NCBI GenBank assembly: GCA_021234155.1
Contig: JAJEKV010000156.1
Coordinates: 310,001 to 374,000, forward strand
Length of the DNA stretch: 64,000 bases
DNA from: Isoetes taiwanensis
Lineage: Eukaryota; Streptophyta; Lycopodiopsida; Isoetales; Isoetaceae
Direction: 5' to 3'
The position numbers and the translations under genes were made by a program. Below, piece after piece: positions 1 to 13,035 of this stretch (the stretch's first letter is position 1; the number at the start of each line of letters is the position of its first letter). A model generated the notes under the pieces. The model worked only from the letters and a program-made list of their open reading frames with translations, had not been told where the DNA came from and made no database searches.

Positions 1-3000
1 GAAGGTCTAGGTCAAAGGGTTGGGGATTAGAACGTCGTGGCGTTCAAGCAGTGTGGCAACCGAAGCCGGGCACCTCTTCCCCAAGTCAAACGAGGCCGTG
101 ACCTTGCAGTGGATCCCTCAAGAGGGAGAGTCCCACCCCAAGAGGCGGGATCCAAAAAGTTCCCCAGGCAGCCCCTTCCCGGCAAATACCGGCCGTGACG
201 CTAATGACCACCTCCCGAGCCCTGCCTCCCCATCCCATCAGCAATCCTCCGCTCGTGGGCTCCCCTCTTCGAAGGCCCAAAGATCAGGGATCGGTCCTGA
301 GAACTTGTCAAACCATGTACGCCCCGGGAGGTCGGCCTTGTAGAAACCGGCAGTTGTCTTGTCGCTCGGGCACCGGAGGTTCTCGAATGGCAAATCTACC
401 CCCGCCAAATCGTCCGAATGGCCACCACCCTAGGGAGCAAGTTACAAGGTCGGTTTTTGCAAAAGAAAGAACACTCACGCCTCCACGACATCCCGCATCC
501 ACATCCTAGGCCAATTGACTACGAAGTTGTGATGGAAGTGAGCTACTTTGGCTGGAGGCTCCGTGGTCTTCGCCACGAATCCTAATCCCTGTGGCACGCC
601 GACGCTCCAAACCATTGGCAGAGGCCAACCGCGATCCGAGGGAGGTCAGCCCGTCCGGCCCCTGTGGCCTGGGGAGAGGAAATTCGGCAAGTACCGGGGA
701 TTTTAGGGTCCGTGTTTCAAGGCCAACACCCCCAATTACGTCAAGTCACGCTGCTAAAGGTCCCGCCTCTCGGTCCGGGACATGAGAGGGCCTCCAAAAC
801 GCAGAAACCCCGTGGGCTGCCGTGTTCTAGAAGGGTTTATGTTTGGGGCCTGTGACTTGTCTCAAGGTGGCGGTAACGCTCTATAGTCGTTTCCAGAATA
901 CGGAGCAAGGGGAATCACGGAGCGGAGTTTCAGCCCTCACCCTCCTCGGATGTGGCAGAAGTCGGGGCGCTTGGTGCTGGCAAGACATTCATATAAATTC
1001 AAGAATTAATGCATTGTACCTAAAATAAATTTATCTTACAAATTGGAATCCTAATCCAAAGACACGTACCTACCCTTCGAAATTTTCTATAGCGTCTAGG
1101 TCAAAGGGTTAGCATTAGAACTTTGCCGGCAGCCCAAAGTGTGGCAACCGAGATGGCACTTTCCCCAAGTCAAACATGCTGACTCCGTGGATCCTCATAA
1201 GAGGTGGGAGAGTCCTGACCCCAAGAGGCGGATCCAAAGTTCCCGAGGCAAAGTCTTTCCCCGGCAAATAAGCCCCTGGGTCGTGACGCTAATGACTCAC
1301 CCTCCCGGTTCTTGCTCTTCCCTATCCTACCGCTGGATCCTCCGCTCAGGCCCCTTCGAAGCCCAAAGATTCGTGATCGTCCGGAGAACGGTCAACCGCT
1401 GGGCCCCAGGCTCTGTAGAAACCACATCTTGTCGCTCGGCACCGAGGTCTTCGAATGGCAAACCACCTCGCCAAATCGGCCCTGAATAAGCAAATTACCC
1501 TAGGAGCAGTTACGCGTCGGCTTCGTAAAAAGAAAGAACACTTCACGCCTCCACGCATAAAGAGATCCCGCAGATCCACATCCTAGGCCAATTGACTACG
1601 AAAGTGGAGGTAGCTTTGTTACTTGGCGCTTCTTGAGGTCGGGTGGTCTTCCCCGCCACGGAACTTGGTCCCCAGGCAACGCCGACGCTCGAGTCCATTG
1701 GCAGCAGTCAAACGCATTCCTGAGAGGGGAGATCGCCTCGGCCCCGGCCCCGTGGCCTTGGGAGAGAAATTCGCAGGCGCTTCCCGGGGATTTTAGGGTC
1801 CATGGTTTCCATGCCAACACCACTCATCGCCAAGTCACGCACGTCCTTACCGACCGACAATATGAGGCTTCCCAAAACGAAACCCCGTGGCTGGCTGTGT
1901 CTTGAAGGGTTTCGCGCTTAAAGGCCGAGACTTGGTCTCAAGCACTTGGGACTGGGCCGAGAAGTTGCACGAATAATGGAGTAAGTGGAACTCGACGGAA
2001 GTAGAGTTTACCGTCCTCCCCCATAAAGTAGAAGTCTGCTTTTGCGCTGGCAAGACATTCATAAATCTGCAATTAATGCATTGTACGTACAAATTGAGTT
2101 GGTCAGCCTGAATCCTAATCCATTTCCCCAAAGACACGTACCCAATTTTCAAATTTTCTGGAGAAGGTCTAGGTCAAAGGGTTAAGATAGGAACTGTCAA
2201 GGTGCCCGCTGCAGTATAAACCGAATGGCACCCTTCCCGTGTCAAATTGGTGTCAGGACTTGCGTGATCCTCACAAGAGGGAGAACCCACCTCCAAGAGG
2301 CTGATCCAAAAAGTTCCCCAGGTGCTCTTCCGCGGGGCCCCCGGGGGCTCACTACTTTAATTACCCTCTCCTGAGTCTTGCCCCTATCCCACCTGACCAC
2401 TGTGGGCCCCTCGAAGGCCCAAAAGATTCCCGTGACGGGTCCCGAGAACTTGTCAACCGCTGGGCCCCTGGGAGGTCGGCCTTGTAGAAACTGCAGCAGC
2501 ACTTTGTCGCTCGGGCACCGGGAGGTTCCGAATGGCAATCACTCCGCCAAATCGTCCGGAACAATAAATGTCCCCAGGAGCAAGTTACAAGGTCGGTTTT
2601 GCAAAAGAAAGAAACACTCCACGCCTCCACGACAAGATATCCCGCATCCACATCCTATAGGCCAATTGACTACGAAGCTAGGATGGAAGTGAGCTACTTT
2701 ACGCTTTGATAATTGGTCTCGCCACGGAACTTGGTCCCCGTGCAGTAACGCCGACGTTCCAGTCCATTGGCGTAGCCAAATCACATTCCTGAGAGGGAGG
2801 CCGCCTCGTCCGGCCCCTCGTGGCCTGGGGAGAGGAAATTGTGCGCGCCCGGGGATTTTAGGGTCTCGTAAGCTCACAACACACCCCACTCATCGCCAAG
2901 TCACGCCAAGGTCCCTACTCGGTCTGACAAGGAGAGGGCCTCCAAACGTAAAACCCCTGCTGCCGTGCTCCTGTAAGGTTTGGCGCTAAATGTGAGACTT

Positions 3001-6000
3001 GGTCTGCTGTACTTGGGACCTCGCCAGAAGCCGCAGCCGAGAATACCGGAGCAAGGGAACCGACGGATGAGTTTGGGCCTCGGCCTCCCCCGATGGCAAG
3101 TAGAAGTCTGGGGCGCTTTGCGCGGCAAGACATTCAAGCAATTCTGCAATAATGCATTGTACGAAAAATAAATTCGCTTGCCGCCTGAATCCTAATCCAT
3201 TTCCAGCATACGCTCCAATTTTCGAAATTTTCGAGAACGAAGCCAAAGGGTTAGCATTAGAATTCTGTTTAAATGTTCTCAAGGTGTGGCAACCAGATGG
3301 CACCTTCCCCAAGTCAAACGAGGCCGACCTGTATCCCTCACAGCAGGGGGAGAGTCCTGGACCCCAAGAGGCGGGATCCAAAAAGTTCCCAGGCAGTTCT
3401 TCCCCGGCAGCCGCTTCCCCGGGTCAAGACGCACGACCACCCTCCTGAGCCCGCTCCCTATCCCACCGCTGATCCTCCGCTCAGGCCCTCTTCGAAGGCC
3501 CAAAAGATTCCGTGACGGGTCCGGAGAACTTGTCAACCGCTGGGCGCCCCGAAAATCGGCCTTGTAGAAACCACTACAAAGGTCTGTCGCCGCACCGGGA
3601 GGTTCTCGAATGGCAACCGACCCCGGCCAAATCATTCCGAATGCAACGCCAATTTAGAGCAAGTTACAAGGTCGGTTTTGTAAAGAAAGAAACACTTCCA
3701 CGCATAAAGATCCCGTGATCCACATCCGGAAGCACCGACTACGAAAGGTGATGGAAGTGAGCTACTTTGGCGCTTCTGAGGTCGGGTGGTTCTTCGCCAT
3801 TTTGAATCCTGGTCCCCGGCAACGCCGACGCTCGAGTCCATTGGCGCAGTCAACGCGACCGGAGAGGGAGATCGCTTCCGTCCGTCCCTTCGTGGCCTTG
3901 GGGAGAGAAATCGTGCGCTAAATCGGGATTTTAGGGTCCGCGGCTCGGCGTCAACACCCCCACTCCACGTCAAGTCACGCCAATGTCCCGGCCTGGACCG
4001 ACAAGGAGAGGGCCTCCAAACGAAACCCCGTGGGCTGCTGCCCCAGAAGGTTTGGCGCTGGGGGCCGCAGACTTGGTCTGCTGCACTTGGGACTGCCGAG
4101 AAGTTGCAGCCGAACACGGAGCGCGGAACTGACGGAGCCGGAGTTTGGGCCTGTCCTCCTCCCGATGTGGCAAGTAGAAGTCGGGGGCGCCTTTGCAGCG
4201 GCAAGATATCCATAAATTCGCACCAATGCATTGTACAAAAAATACCCCGATTTTCACAAATTAATCCTAATCCATTTCCCACAATGTTCTCACCTCTTCG
4301 AAATTTTCAGAAGGTCTTAGGTCAAAGGGTTAAAAGTATTAGAACGGTCGGGCAGCCCGTTGCAGTGGCAACCAGCCGCACCCTTCCCCAAGTCAAACGA
4401 GGCCAGATCTGCAGGATCCCCTGCCAAGAGGGGAGAGTCCTGACCGCAAGAGGCGGATCCAAAGTTCCCGGTGCGCCTCTTCCCGCGCCGCCTCTGCACG
4501 CACGACCACCCTTCCCGAGCCCGGTTCCCCTATCCGGACCGCTGGATCCTCCGCGCTCAGGGCCCCTCTCTGGAAGGCTCAAAAGATCACGACGTCTCGA
4601 GAACTTGTCAAATCAGCGGGCGCCCCGAGGTCGCCTTGTAGAAACCCCAGTTGTCTTTAGTCGCTTCGGCAATCGGGAGGTTCTAATGGCAATTCCACCG
4701 CCAAATCGTCCTGAATGGCTTAAATTACCCTAGGGAGCAAGTTACAAGGTCGGTTTTTGCAAAGAAAGAAATACCTACTCTCCACGACAAAGATCCTCGT
4801 GATCCACATCCTAGGCCAATTGACTACCAGTGTGATGCAGCGAGCTACTTTGGCTACTTGAGGCTCCGGTGGTCTCGCCACCTGAATCCTGGTCCCTGTG
4901 GCAAGTCGACGCTCAGTCCATTGACGAGTCAACGCACCTGAGAGGGGAGGTCGCCTCCGCCCCTGTGGCCTTGGGAGAGGAAATTCGGGGCAAGCAAATA
5001 TCTTAGGTCCAAGCCTGCCCACCAAGCAAGTCCTCTGACCGGGATGGCGGGGAGGGCCCTAAAACGTGAAAACCCCGTGGGTTGCCAGTTCCTAGAAGGG
5101 TTTGGCGCTGGGGCCGAGACTTGGTCTCAAGGCACTTGGGACCCGGCCAGAAGCCGCTAATTTGTAATACCGAGCAAGGAACCGACCGAGCGGAGTTTGG
5201 GCCTGTCCTCCTCCGGCGTGGGCAAGTAGAAGTCGGGGGCGCTTTGCAAAGTAAGTAAGACATTCATAAATCTGTACTCACGCATTAAATTTAAAATAGC
5301 CCCCACTTTTGCCACTGAACTTAATCCATTTCCAAAGACAATGTTCCACTTTTCGAAATTTTCTGAGAAGGCTCCAACAAAGGATTAGTTATTAAACGGT
5401 CGGGGTAGCCCGCTGTAGCAAACCGAAAGCCGGCACCCTTCCCCAAGTCAAACGAGGCCAGACCTTGCGTGGATCCTCACAAGAGGGGAGAGTCCCGACC
5501 CCAAGAGGCGGGATCCAAAAGTTCCCGAGGCGTTCTTCCCGCGCCGCCTCCTGGCCGCAGAGACGCCGCCAATGACCAATTCTCCTGAGCCCGGTTCCCC
5601 TATCCCACCGCTGATCCTCCGCCTGTGTGTCTCTTCTAAAGTCCCAAAAGATTCCGCGATCGTCCCGAGAACTTGTCAAAATCAAGGGGCGCCCCGGGAG
5701 GCTCCACTTTGTAAAACCGCAGTCTTGGTCGTCGCGACTGGAGACGGAATGGTAACGACCGCCAAAGTTCCGTTCCCACGGCGTACTACCCTAGGAGCAA
5801 AGCATGCGTCGGGTTTCTCGCGAAAAAGAAGAACATCTCCACGCCTCCACGACAAGATCCCGCATCCTACATCCCTCCTAGACCAATTCGACTACGAAAG
5901 GGGATGGAAGTGAGCTACTTTGGCGCTTCTTGGAGGTCGGGTGGTCTTCTCGCCATCAACTTGGTCCCCGTGGCAACGCCGACGCTCGGTGTCCATTGGC

Positions 6001-9000
6001 AGAGTCAAATCGCTGATTCCCGAGAGGGAGGTCGCCCCGTCCGCCCCGTGGCCTTGGGGAAAGGAACGGGGCAAGCAGCTTCCTGGGATTTTAGGGTCCT
6101 GCTCGAAAGCGGGGCCAACACCCCCACTCCATCGCCAAGTCACTCAGCAAAGGTCCCGCCCACCGACAGCGAGAGGGCCTCCAAACGTAAAACCCCCGTG
6201 GGTTGCCGTGTTCTAGAAGGGTTTGCGTCAGGGGGTCAGACTGGGTCCGTTGCACTTGGGACCGCCGGTGAAGCCGCACGAGAATAATGGAGCAAGGAAT
6301 CAATTTTGAAAGGGAGTTTGGGCCCCGCCCTCCTCCCGATGTGGCAAGTAGAAGTCGGGGCACCTTTGCAATGGTAAATATCTGAATTCGCAATTAATGC
6401 ATTGTACCTAAAATAAATCGGGATTTTTACCAAATTGAATCCTAATCCATTTCCAAATATCACGCCCCAATTTTCGAAATTTTCTGAGAAGGTCTAGGTC
6501 AAAGGGTTAGCATTAGAACGGGCAGCCCAAGGCAAAGTAACCGAAGGCACCCTTCCCAAGTCAACGAGCCGGGGACGCCCTGAACTTCTCAAGAGGGAGT
6601 CCGGACCCCAAGAGTATGGATCCAAAAGTTCCCGAGGCAGCTCCTCGCGCCTCTGGGCTTCACTAGTCGACCAATTCTCCTCCTGAGCCCGGTTCCCCTA
6701 TCCCACCGCTGGATCCTCCGTCTGTGGCCCTCTTCGGGAAGGCCCAAAAGATTCCATCGTCCTGAGAACTTGTCAAACCAAGGCCCCGAGGCCTGCCTGG
6801 TAGAAACTGCGTCTTGTCGCTCGGGCACGGGAGGCTCCTAATGGTATTCCACCGCCAAATCGTCCGACGGCGAAATTACCCCTAGGGAGCAAGGCTCGCT
6901 TTGCAAAGAAAGAACACTCACTTCCACGCACAAGATCCCGCATCCACATCCTAGGCCAATTGACTACGAAAGGTGATGGAAGTGAGCTACTTTGGCGCTC
7001 TTGGAGGTCGGGTGGTCTTCCGCCACTGTAACTTTAGTCCCTGCAAACGCTGAATGCCCGAGTCCATTGGCGCAGTCGCACGCAATTCGTAGAGAGAGGG
7101 GAGGTCGCCTCTCCGGGCCCCTGTGGCCTTGGGGAGAGGGAAATTCGGGGCAAGGTACTTTCCTGGGATTTTAGGGTCCGTACCGGGAAGGCCAACACTC
7201 TACTCCACGCCAAGTCACTAGTCCCGCCTCCGACTGGACAAGGGAGAGGGCTCAAAACGTGAAACCCTATGGGCTGCTGTGTTCTGTAGAAGGTTTGCGC
7301 TTTGGGGCCGAAATTGGTCTCTGCTGTAATTTGGGACCGCCGGTAGTCGTTGCACGAGAATATTTGAGCAAGGGGAACCACTTATTTTGGGAAGTTTGGG
7401 CTCCTGCCCTCCTCCATGTGGTAAGTAGAAGTCGGGGGCGGTAAAGGGTAAGTATTATCTTATAAATTCGAATAATGCATTGTGCGTAACAAATTTGATT
7501 TTTTGCCAGCTGGAATCCTAATCCATTTCCAAACATTGTTCTAAATTTTCAAATTTTCGAGAAGGTCTAGGTCAAAGCGGTTAAGATAGAATCCGCCGGG
7601 GCAGCCCGCTGTGGCAACCGAGCCAAGTAGCCCTTCCCAAGTCAAACGAGGCCAGACCTTGCAGATCCTCACAAGAGGGGAGAGTCCCACCCCGCAGGCG
7701 GGATCCAAAGTTCCCGAGGCAGCCCTTTCCTCGGCCGCTTCTCCCCGGGCCTTCGTGACGCTTAATGACCACTCCTCCCCTGGCCCGGCTACCGGTCCGA
7801 CCTGATCCTCCGCTCAGGCCCCTCTCAGCAAAGTCCTAAAGACGATCGTCCTGAGAACTTGTCAAATCACATGCCCCCGAGGCCTACCAGAGAAACCGCG
7901 TCTTATCGCTCGCACCGGGAGGTTTCTAAATGGTAAATCGACCGCCAAATCGTCCGGAATGGGGCCCTAGGGAGCAAGTTAAGGTCGGTTTTGTAAAAGA
8001 AAGAGAACACTCACGCCCACGACAAAGATCCCGCGATCCACATCCTAGACCAATTGACTACGAGTGTGATGGAAGTGAGCTACTTTGGCTTGAGTGTCGG
8101 TGGTCTTCCGCCACGGAACTTGGTCCCGTGGCAACGCCGACGCTCTCGGAGTCCATTGGCAGAGTCAAATCGCGATTCCCGAGGGAAGGTCGCCTGGCCC
8201 ATTCCTGCGGTGGCCTTGGGGAAAGGAAATTCGGGGCAAGCAGCCTTCCTGGGGATTTTTGAGTCCACCAAGGCCAACACCTCCCCACTCCATGTCAAGT
8301 CACTCTACAGCGTCCCGCCTCCGACCGACATGAGGGCTCTGAAACGAACCCCTGTGGGTTGCCGTGCTCTAGAAGGGCTCGGCGCTTTGAAATGGTAGAC
8401 TGGTCTGGCACTTGGGACCCGGGCCGAAGCCGCAAATGAGAATACCTGAGCAAGTGTGAACTCACTGGAGCGGGAGCGGGCCCCGCCCTCCTCCATGTGG
8501 CAAGAAGTTTGGGGCACTTTTGCAATGGCAAGACATTCGTGAATTCGCGAATTGAAGTATCAATTTTAAAATAAATTTCGATTTTGCCACCGAACCCCAA
8601 ATCTTCCAAAGACAATGTTCCAATTTTCGAAATTTTCTGAGAAGGTCTAGGTCAAAGGGTTAGTATTAGAACGGCTTCTAGGCGCTCACAGTAGGCAACC
8701 CAGCCGCACCCTTCCCTGTCAAATGCAGGCCGGGGACCTTGATCCTCACAAGAGGGGAGAGTCCCACCCCAAGAGGCGATCCAAAAGTTCCCAGGCAGCC
8801 TTTCCTCGGCAATACCGGCTGCACGCTAATGACCACCCTCCCGGAGCCCTAAGCCTCCCATCCCACCTGATCTCTCCGCTCAGGCCCTCTTCGAAGGCCC
8901 AAAAGATTCCGCAGACGGCCGAGAAATCATTTGTCAAACCGCTACGCCCCGAGGTCACTTTGTAGAAACCAAGCATGTCTTGTCGTTTCGCAATCGGAAG

Positions 9001-12000
9001 GTTCTAATGGCAAATCGACCGCCAAATCGCCCGAATGGCTTAAATTGGCCCTAGGGAGCAAAGTTGCTAAGGTCGTTTTGCAAAAAGAAAAGAAACACCA
9101 CGCCTCCACGCATGCGCATCCCGTGATCCACATCCTAGGCCAATTGACTACGAAGTCAGGATGCATGAGCTACTTGGCGCTTGAGGCTCGTCTTCCGCCA
9201 CCTTAACTTGGTCCCCGTGGCAACGCCACGTTTCCGAGTCCATTGGCGTAGCCAAAACGCTGACCGAGAGGGAGGTCGCTCGCCCTCCCCGTGGCCTTGG
9301 GAGAGGAAATTCGGGCAAGCAACCGGGATTTTAGGGTCCGTGTCAAGGCCAACACCCCTTTACCCACGCCAAGTCACGCGCAAGGTCCCATCAACTGGAC
9401 ATGAGAGGTCGAACGTAAACCCTGGGTTGGGCACAAAGTTCTAGAAGGGGTTTGCGTTTTGGGGCCGACTTGGTCTGCTGCACTTGGGACTCCGCCGAAG
9501 CCGCAGCCGGTGAATAATTTTATAAGGGAATCGACGAGCCGTGAGTTTGGCCCGCCCTCCCTCCTCCCGGATGTGCGCAGAAGTCGGGGGCGCTATAAAG
9601 CAAAGACATTCCAATTCGCATTTCACGCATTGTAAAATTTAAAATAACACCCGATTTTTGCCAAAATGGAATCCTAATCCATTAATAATGCCCCACTAAA
9701 TTTTCGAGAAGGCCCAGGGTCAAAGGGTTAGTGATATCGGTCGGGCAGCCCGCTGTGTATAAACCGAAAGCCGCACCTTCCCCAAGTCAACGAGGCCGGG
9801 GACCTTGCAGGATCCCTCACAAGAGGGGAGAGTCCTGACCCCAAGAGGCGGATCCAAAAGTTCCCGAGGCAGCTCTTCCCCGGGTACAAGCCCCCAAATG
9901 ACGCTATAATGACCACCCTCCCGGAGCCCGCTCCTCTATCCCAACCGCTGATTCTCCGCTCAGGCCCCTTCGTAGCGCGCCTCAGCATTCCGTGATCGGG
10001 TCCGGGAGAACTTGTCAAACCGCTGGGCGCCCCGAGGTCGGGCCTTGTAGAAACCGGGCAGCGTTGTTCTGTCGCTCGCGACCGGGAGGTTCTAATGGCA
10101 ACGACCGCCAAATCGTCCGGAATGGGCGTAAATTACCCCAGGAGCGCAAGGTCGGTTTTGCAAAGAAAGAACACTCACGCCTCCACGACAAGATCCCGCG
10201 AGATCCACATCCTAGCCAATTGACTACGGTGCGTGATGGAAGTGAGCTACTTTACGCTTTTCTTGGAGGTCGGGTGGTCTTCCGCTTCACTTAACTTGGT
10301 CCCCGTGGCAACGCCGACGCTTCCGAGTCCATTGGCGTAGCCCAAAATCGCGATTCCGAGAGGGAGGTTTCCGTCCGCCCCGTGGCCTTGGGAGAGGAAA
10401 TTCAAAGCAGCTCGGGGATTTTTAGGGTCCGCGTTTCCCGCGCCAACACCCCACTCCACGTTAAGTCACGCCGCCAAGGTCCCGCCTCGGACCCCATTAA
10501 GTGAGGGGGCTCTAAACGAAACCCCGTGGGTTGCCGTGTTCTAGAAGGGTTTGCGCTTTGGGGGCCGTAGACTTGGTCTGAACTTGGGACTGGCCGAGAA
10601 GCCTGTACCAGAATACGTGGAGCAAGGGGAACCGACTACGGAGTTTGGGCTCGTCCCTCCTCCGCTGGCGTGGCAAGTACAAGTCGGGGCTTTGCAAAGG
10701 CAAGATATCTATAAATTCGTACGGTACGCATTGAAAATTTAAAATACCTCGATTTTTTGCCAAACAAACTTAACGGCTTCCAGCACAATGTTCTCAATTT
10801 TCGAAATTTCTATAGTTGCCCAGGTCAAAGGGTTAAGAGATAGAAGGGCCGCAGCCCGCTGCGTGGAAGCAACCAGCCGGCACCCTTCCCCAAGTCAAAC
10901 GAGGCCGTGACCTTGCGGTGGATCCTCGCAAGAGGGGAGAGTCCTGACCCCTGGCAGAGGCGGGATCCAAAAAGTTCCCTTTGCGGCGCTCTTCCTCGGC
11001 ACAAGCCCCGGCCGGGTGACGCCACGACCACCCCGGAAAGCCCGCTCCCTATCCGACCGCTGGATCCTCCGCTCGTAAGGCCCCTCTTCGAAGGCCCAAA
11101 AGATTCCGTGATCGTCCCGAGAACTTGTCAAACCGCTAAGCGCCCCAGGTCGGCCTTGTAGAAACTCGCGTTGTCTTGTCGCTCGCATCAGAGGTTCTGA
11201 ATGGTAATCGACCCCGCCTAAATCGTCCGGAATGGCGAAATTACCCTAGGGAGCAAAGTTGCTGTTGGGTCGGTTTTGCAAAAAGAAAGAAACACTCATT
11301 CACCTACGTAAAGATCCCCGCGATCCACATCCTAGGCCAATTGACCAGTGTGATGGAAGTGAGCTACTTACTTGGAGGTCGGTGTCTTCCTGCCACGGAA
11401 CTTGGTCCCCGTGGCAACGCCGACGCTTCCGAGTCCATTGGCAGAGTCAAATCAGCGATTCCTGAGGGAGTGTCGCCCGCCCCGTCCCCGTGGCCTTGGG
11501 GAGAGGAAATCGGGGCAAGCGCCTTCCCGGGGATTTTAGGTCCTGCGGTTTCCGGCAGTCAGCCCCACTCATCGCCGCCTCTGCAGCGTCCCCGACCGAC
11601 AGCGAGGCCTCCAAACGCAAACCGGGCTGCCGTTCGAAGGGTTTGGCGCTTTGGGGTCGGTGACTTGGTCTCCGCACTGGGACCCGTCGGTGAAGCCGCA
11701 AATGAGAATAATGAGTAAGGGGAACCGACGGAAAGCGGAGTTTGGGCTGGGCCACCTCCTCCCGATGTGGCAAGTAGAAGTCGGGGCGCTTTTGGTAAAG
11801 TGCGACATTCATAAATTCAAGTAATTAATGCATTGCAATGCAAAATAAAATTTCGATTTTTTGCCACTCTGAACTTAATCCATTTCCAAAAATGGATTTA
11901 CCGTTCTCAATTTTCAAATTTTCGAGAAGGTCTAGGTCAGCGGTTAGCATTAGAACTACGTAAGTGTTCAAGTGGCAAACTGAGATGGCACCTTCCCAAG

Positions 12001-13035
12001 TCAAACGAGGCCAGACCTGCGGTGGATCCCTCACAAGAGGGGAGAGTCCCACCAAGAGGCTGATCCAAAAGTTCCTTTAGGCAGCTCTTCCCTGGGCAGC
12101 CAAGCCCCTGGCCGTGACGCTAATGACCACCTCCCGAGTCTCGTTCCCCTATCCTAATCGTTGATCTCCGCTCAGGGCTCTTCTTCGAAGGCCCAAAAGA
12201 TTCCAGATCGGGTCCTGAGAACTTGTCGTACCGGCTGGGCGCCCCGAGGTCGCCCTTGTAGAAACCACAGTTGTCTTGTCGCTCGGCATCGGGAGGTACC
12301 CGGACAGTAATCGACTCCTGCCAAATCGTCTCAAATGGCTAAATTACCCTAGGAGCAGCCAGCAAGGCCTGCTTTGGTAAAAAGAAGAAACACTCACGCC
12401 TCCACGGCCGCGAGATCCCGCATCCACATCCTAGCCAATTGACTACGAAAGTGTGATGGAAGTGAGCTACTTTGGCTTTGAAGGTCGGGTGGTCTTCAAT
12501 ACGGAACTTGGTCCCTGTGGCAACGGGCCGACGCTCGAGTCCATTGGCAAGAGTCAAATCGCGATTCCGAGAGGGAGGTCGCCCGTCCGCCCCGTAGGCC
12601 TTGGGGGAGAGTGGTGGTACCCGGGCAAGTACCGGGATTTTAGGGTCCGTGGCTCAAAGGCCAACACCCCACTCCATCGCCATTAAGTCATCACGCACGC
12701 TAAGGTCCCGCCTCGACCGGGACATGAGAGAGGGCCTCCAAACGTAAACCGGTGGGCTGCCGTGTTCTAGAAGGGTTTGCGCTTTGGGGGCCGGTGACTT
12801 GGTCTCAAGGCACTTGGACCTCGCCGAAGCCGCACGGTGAATACGGAGCAAGGGAACTGACGGGAGCGGAGTTTGGGTCCCCGTCCTCCTCCCGATGTGG
12901 CAAGTAGAAGCCTGGCGCAGCGGCATTCATAAATTCGCAATTAATGCATTGTACCTAAAATAAATTCGATTTTTTGCTACCGATTCTAACCCATCTCCGC
13001 AAAGACACGTTCTTACCCTTTTTCAAATTTTCTGA
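1..13035. repeat. Tandem satellite array, type A, 12 monomers of about 1.07 kb
   Basis: Twelve head-to-tail units begin with a shared start word (gaaggtctaggtcaaaggg and variants) near 1, 1092, 2163, 3234, 4310, 5367, 6488, 7561, 8641, 9708, 10815 and 11926, so the spacing is 1,057-1,121 bp. Each unit is G+C-rich for about 950 bp and ends in about 130 bp of A+T-rich sequence carrying ttaatgcattgtac and tccatttcca. Words such as gaacttgtcaaa, gtgagctacttt and caattgactacgaa recur almost unchanged, while the bases between them differ by many 1-6 bp gaps. No open frame is kept across units, so the open frames here are accidental. I do not recognise the monomer as rDNA, a tRNA cluster or a known transposon. 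It behaves as a satellite; a centromeric or heterochromatic location is only a guess. Confidence 0.93.

Noticed and set aside
3786-4733. A 315-residue open frame within the satellite
   Set aside because: The frame is not kept in neighbouring monomers, which differ by frame-changing gaps, so it is a chance opening in G+C-rich repeat DNA.
1-13035. Ribosomal RNA or spacer repeat
   Set aside because: No 18S, 5.8S, 25S or 5S sequence words were recognised in the kilobase monomer.
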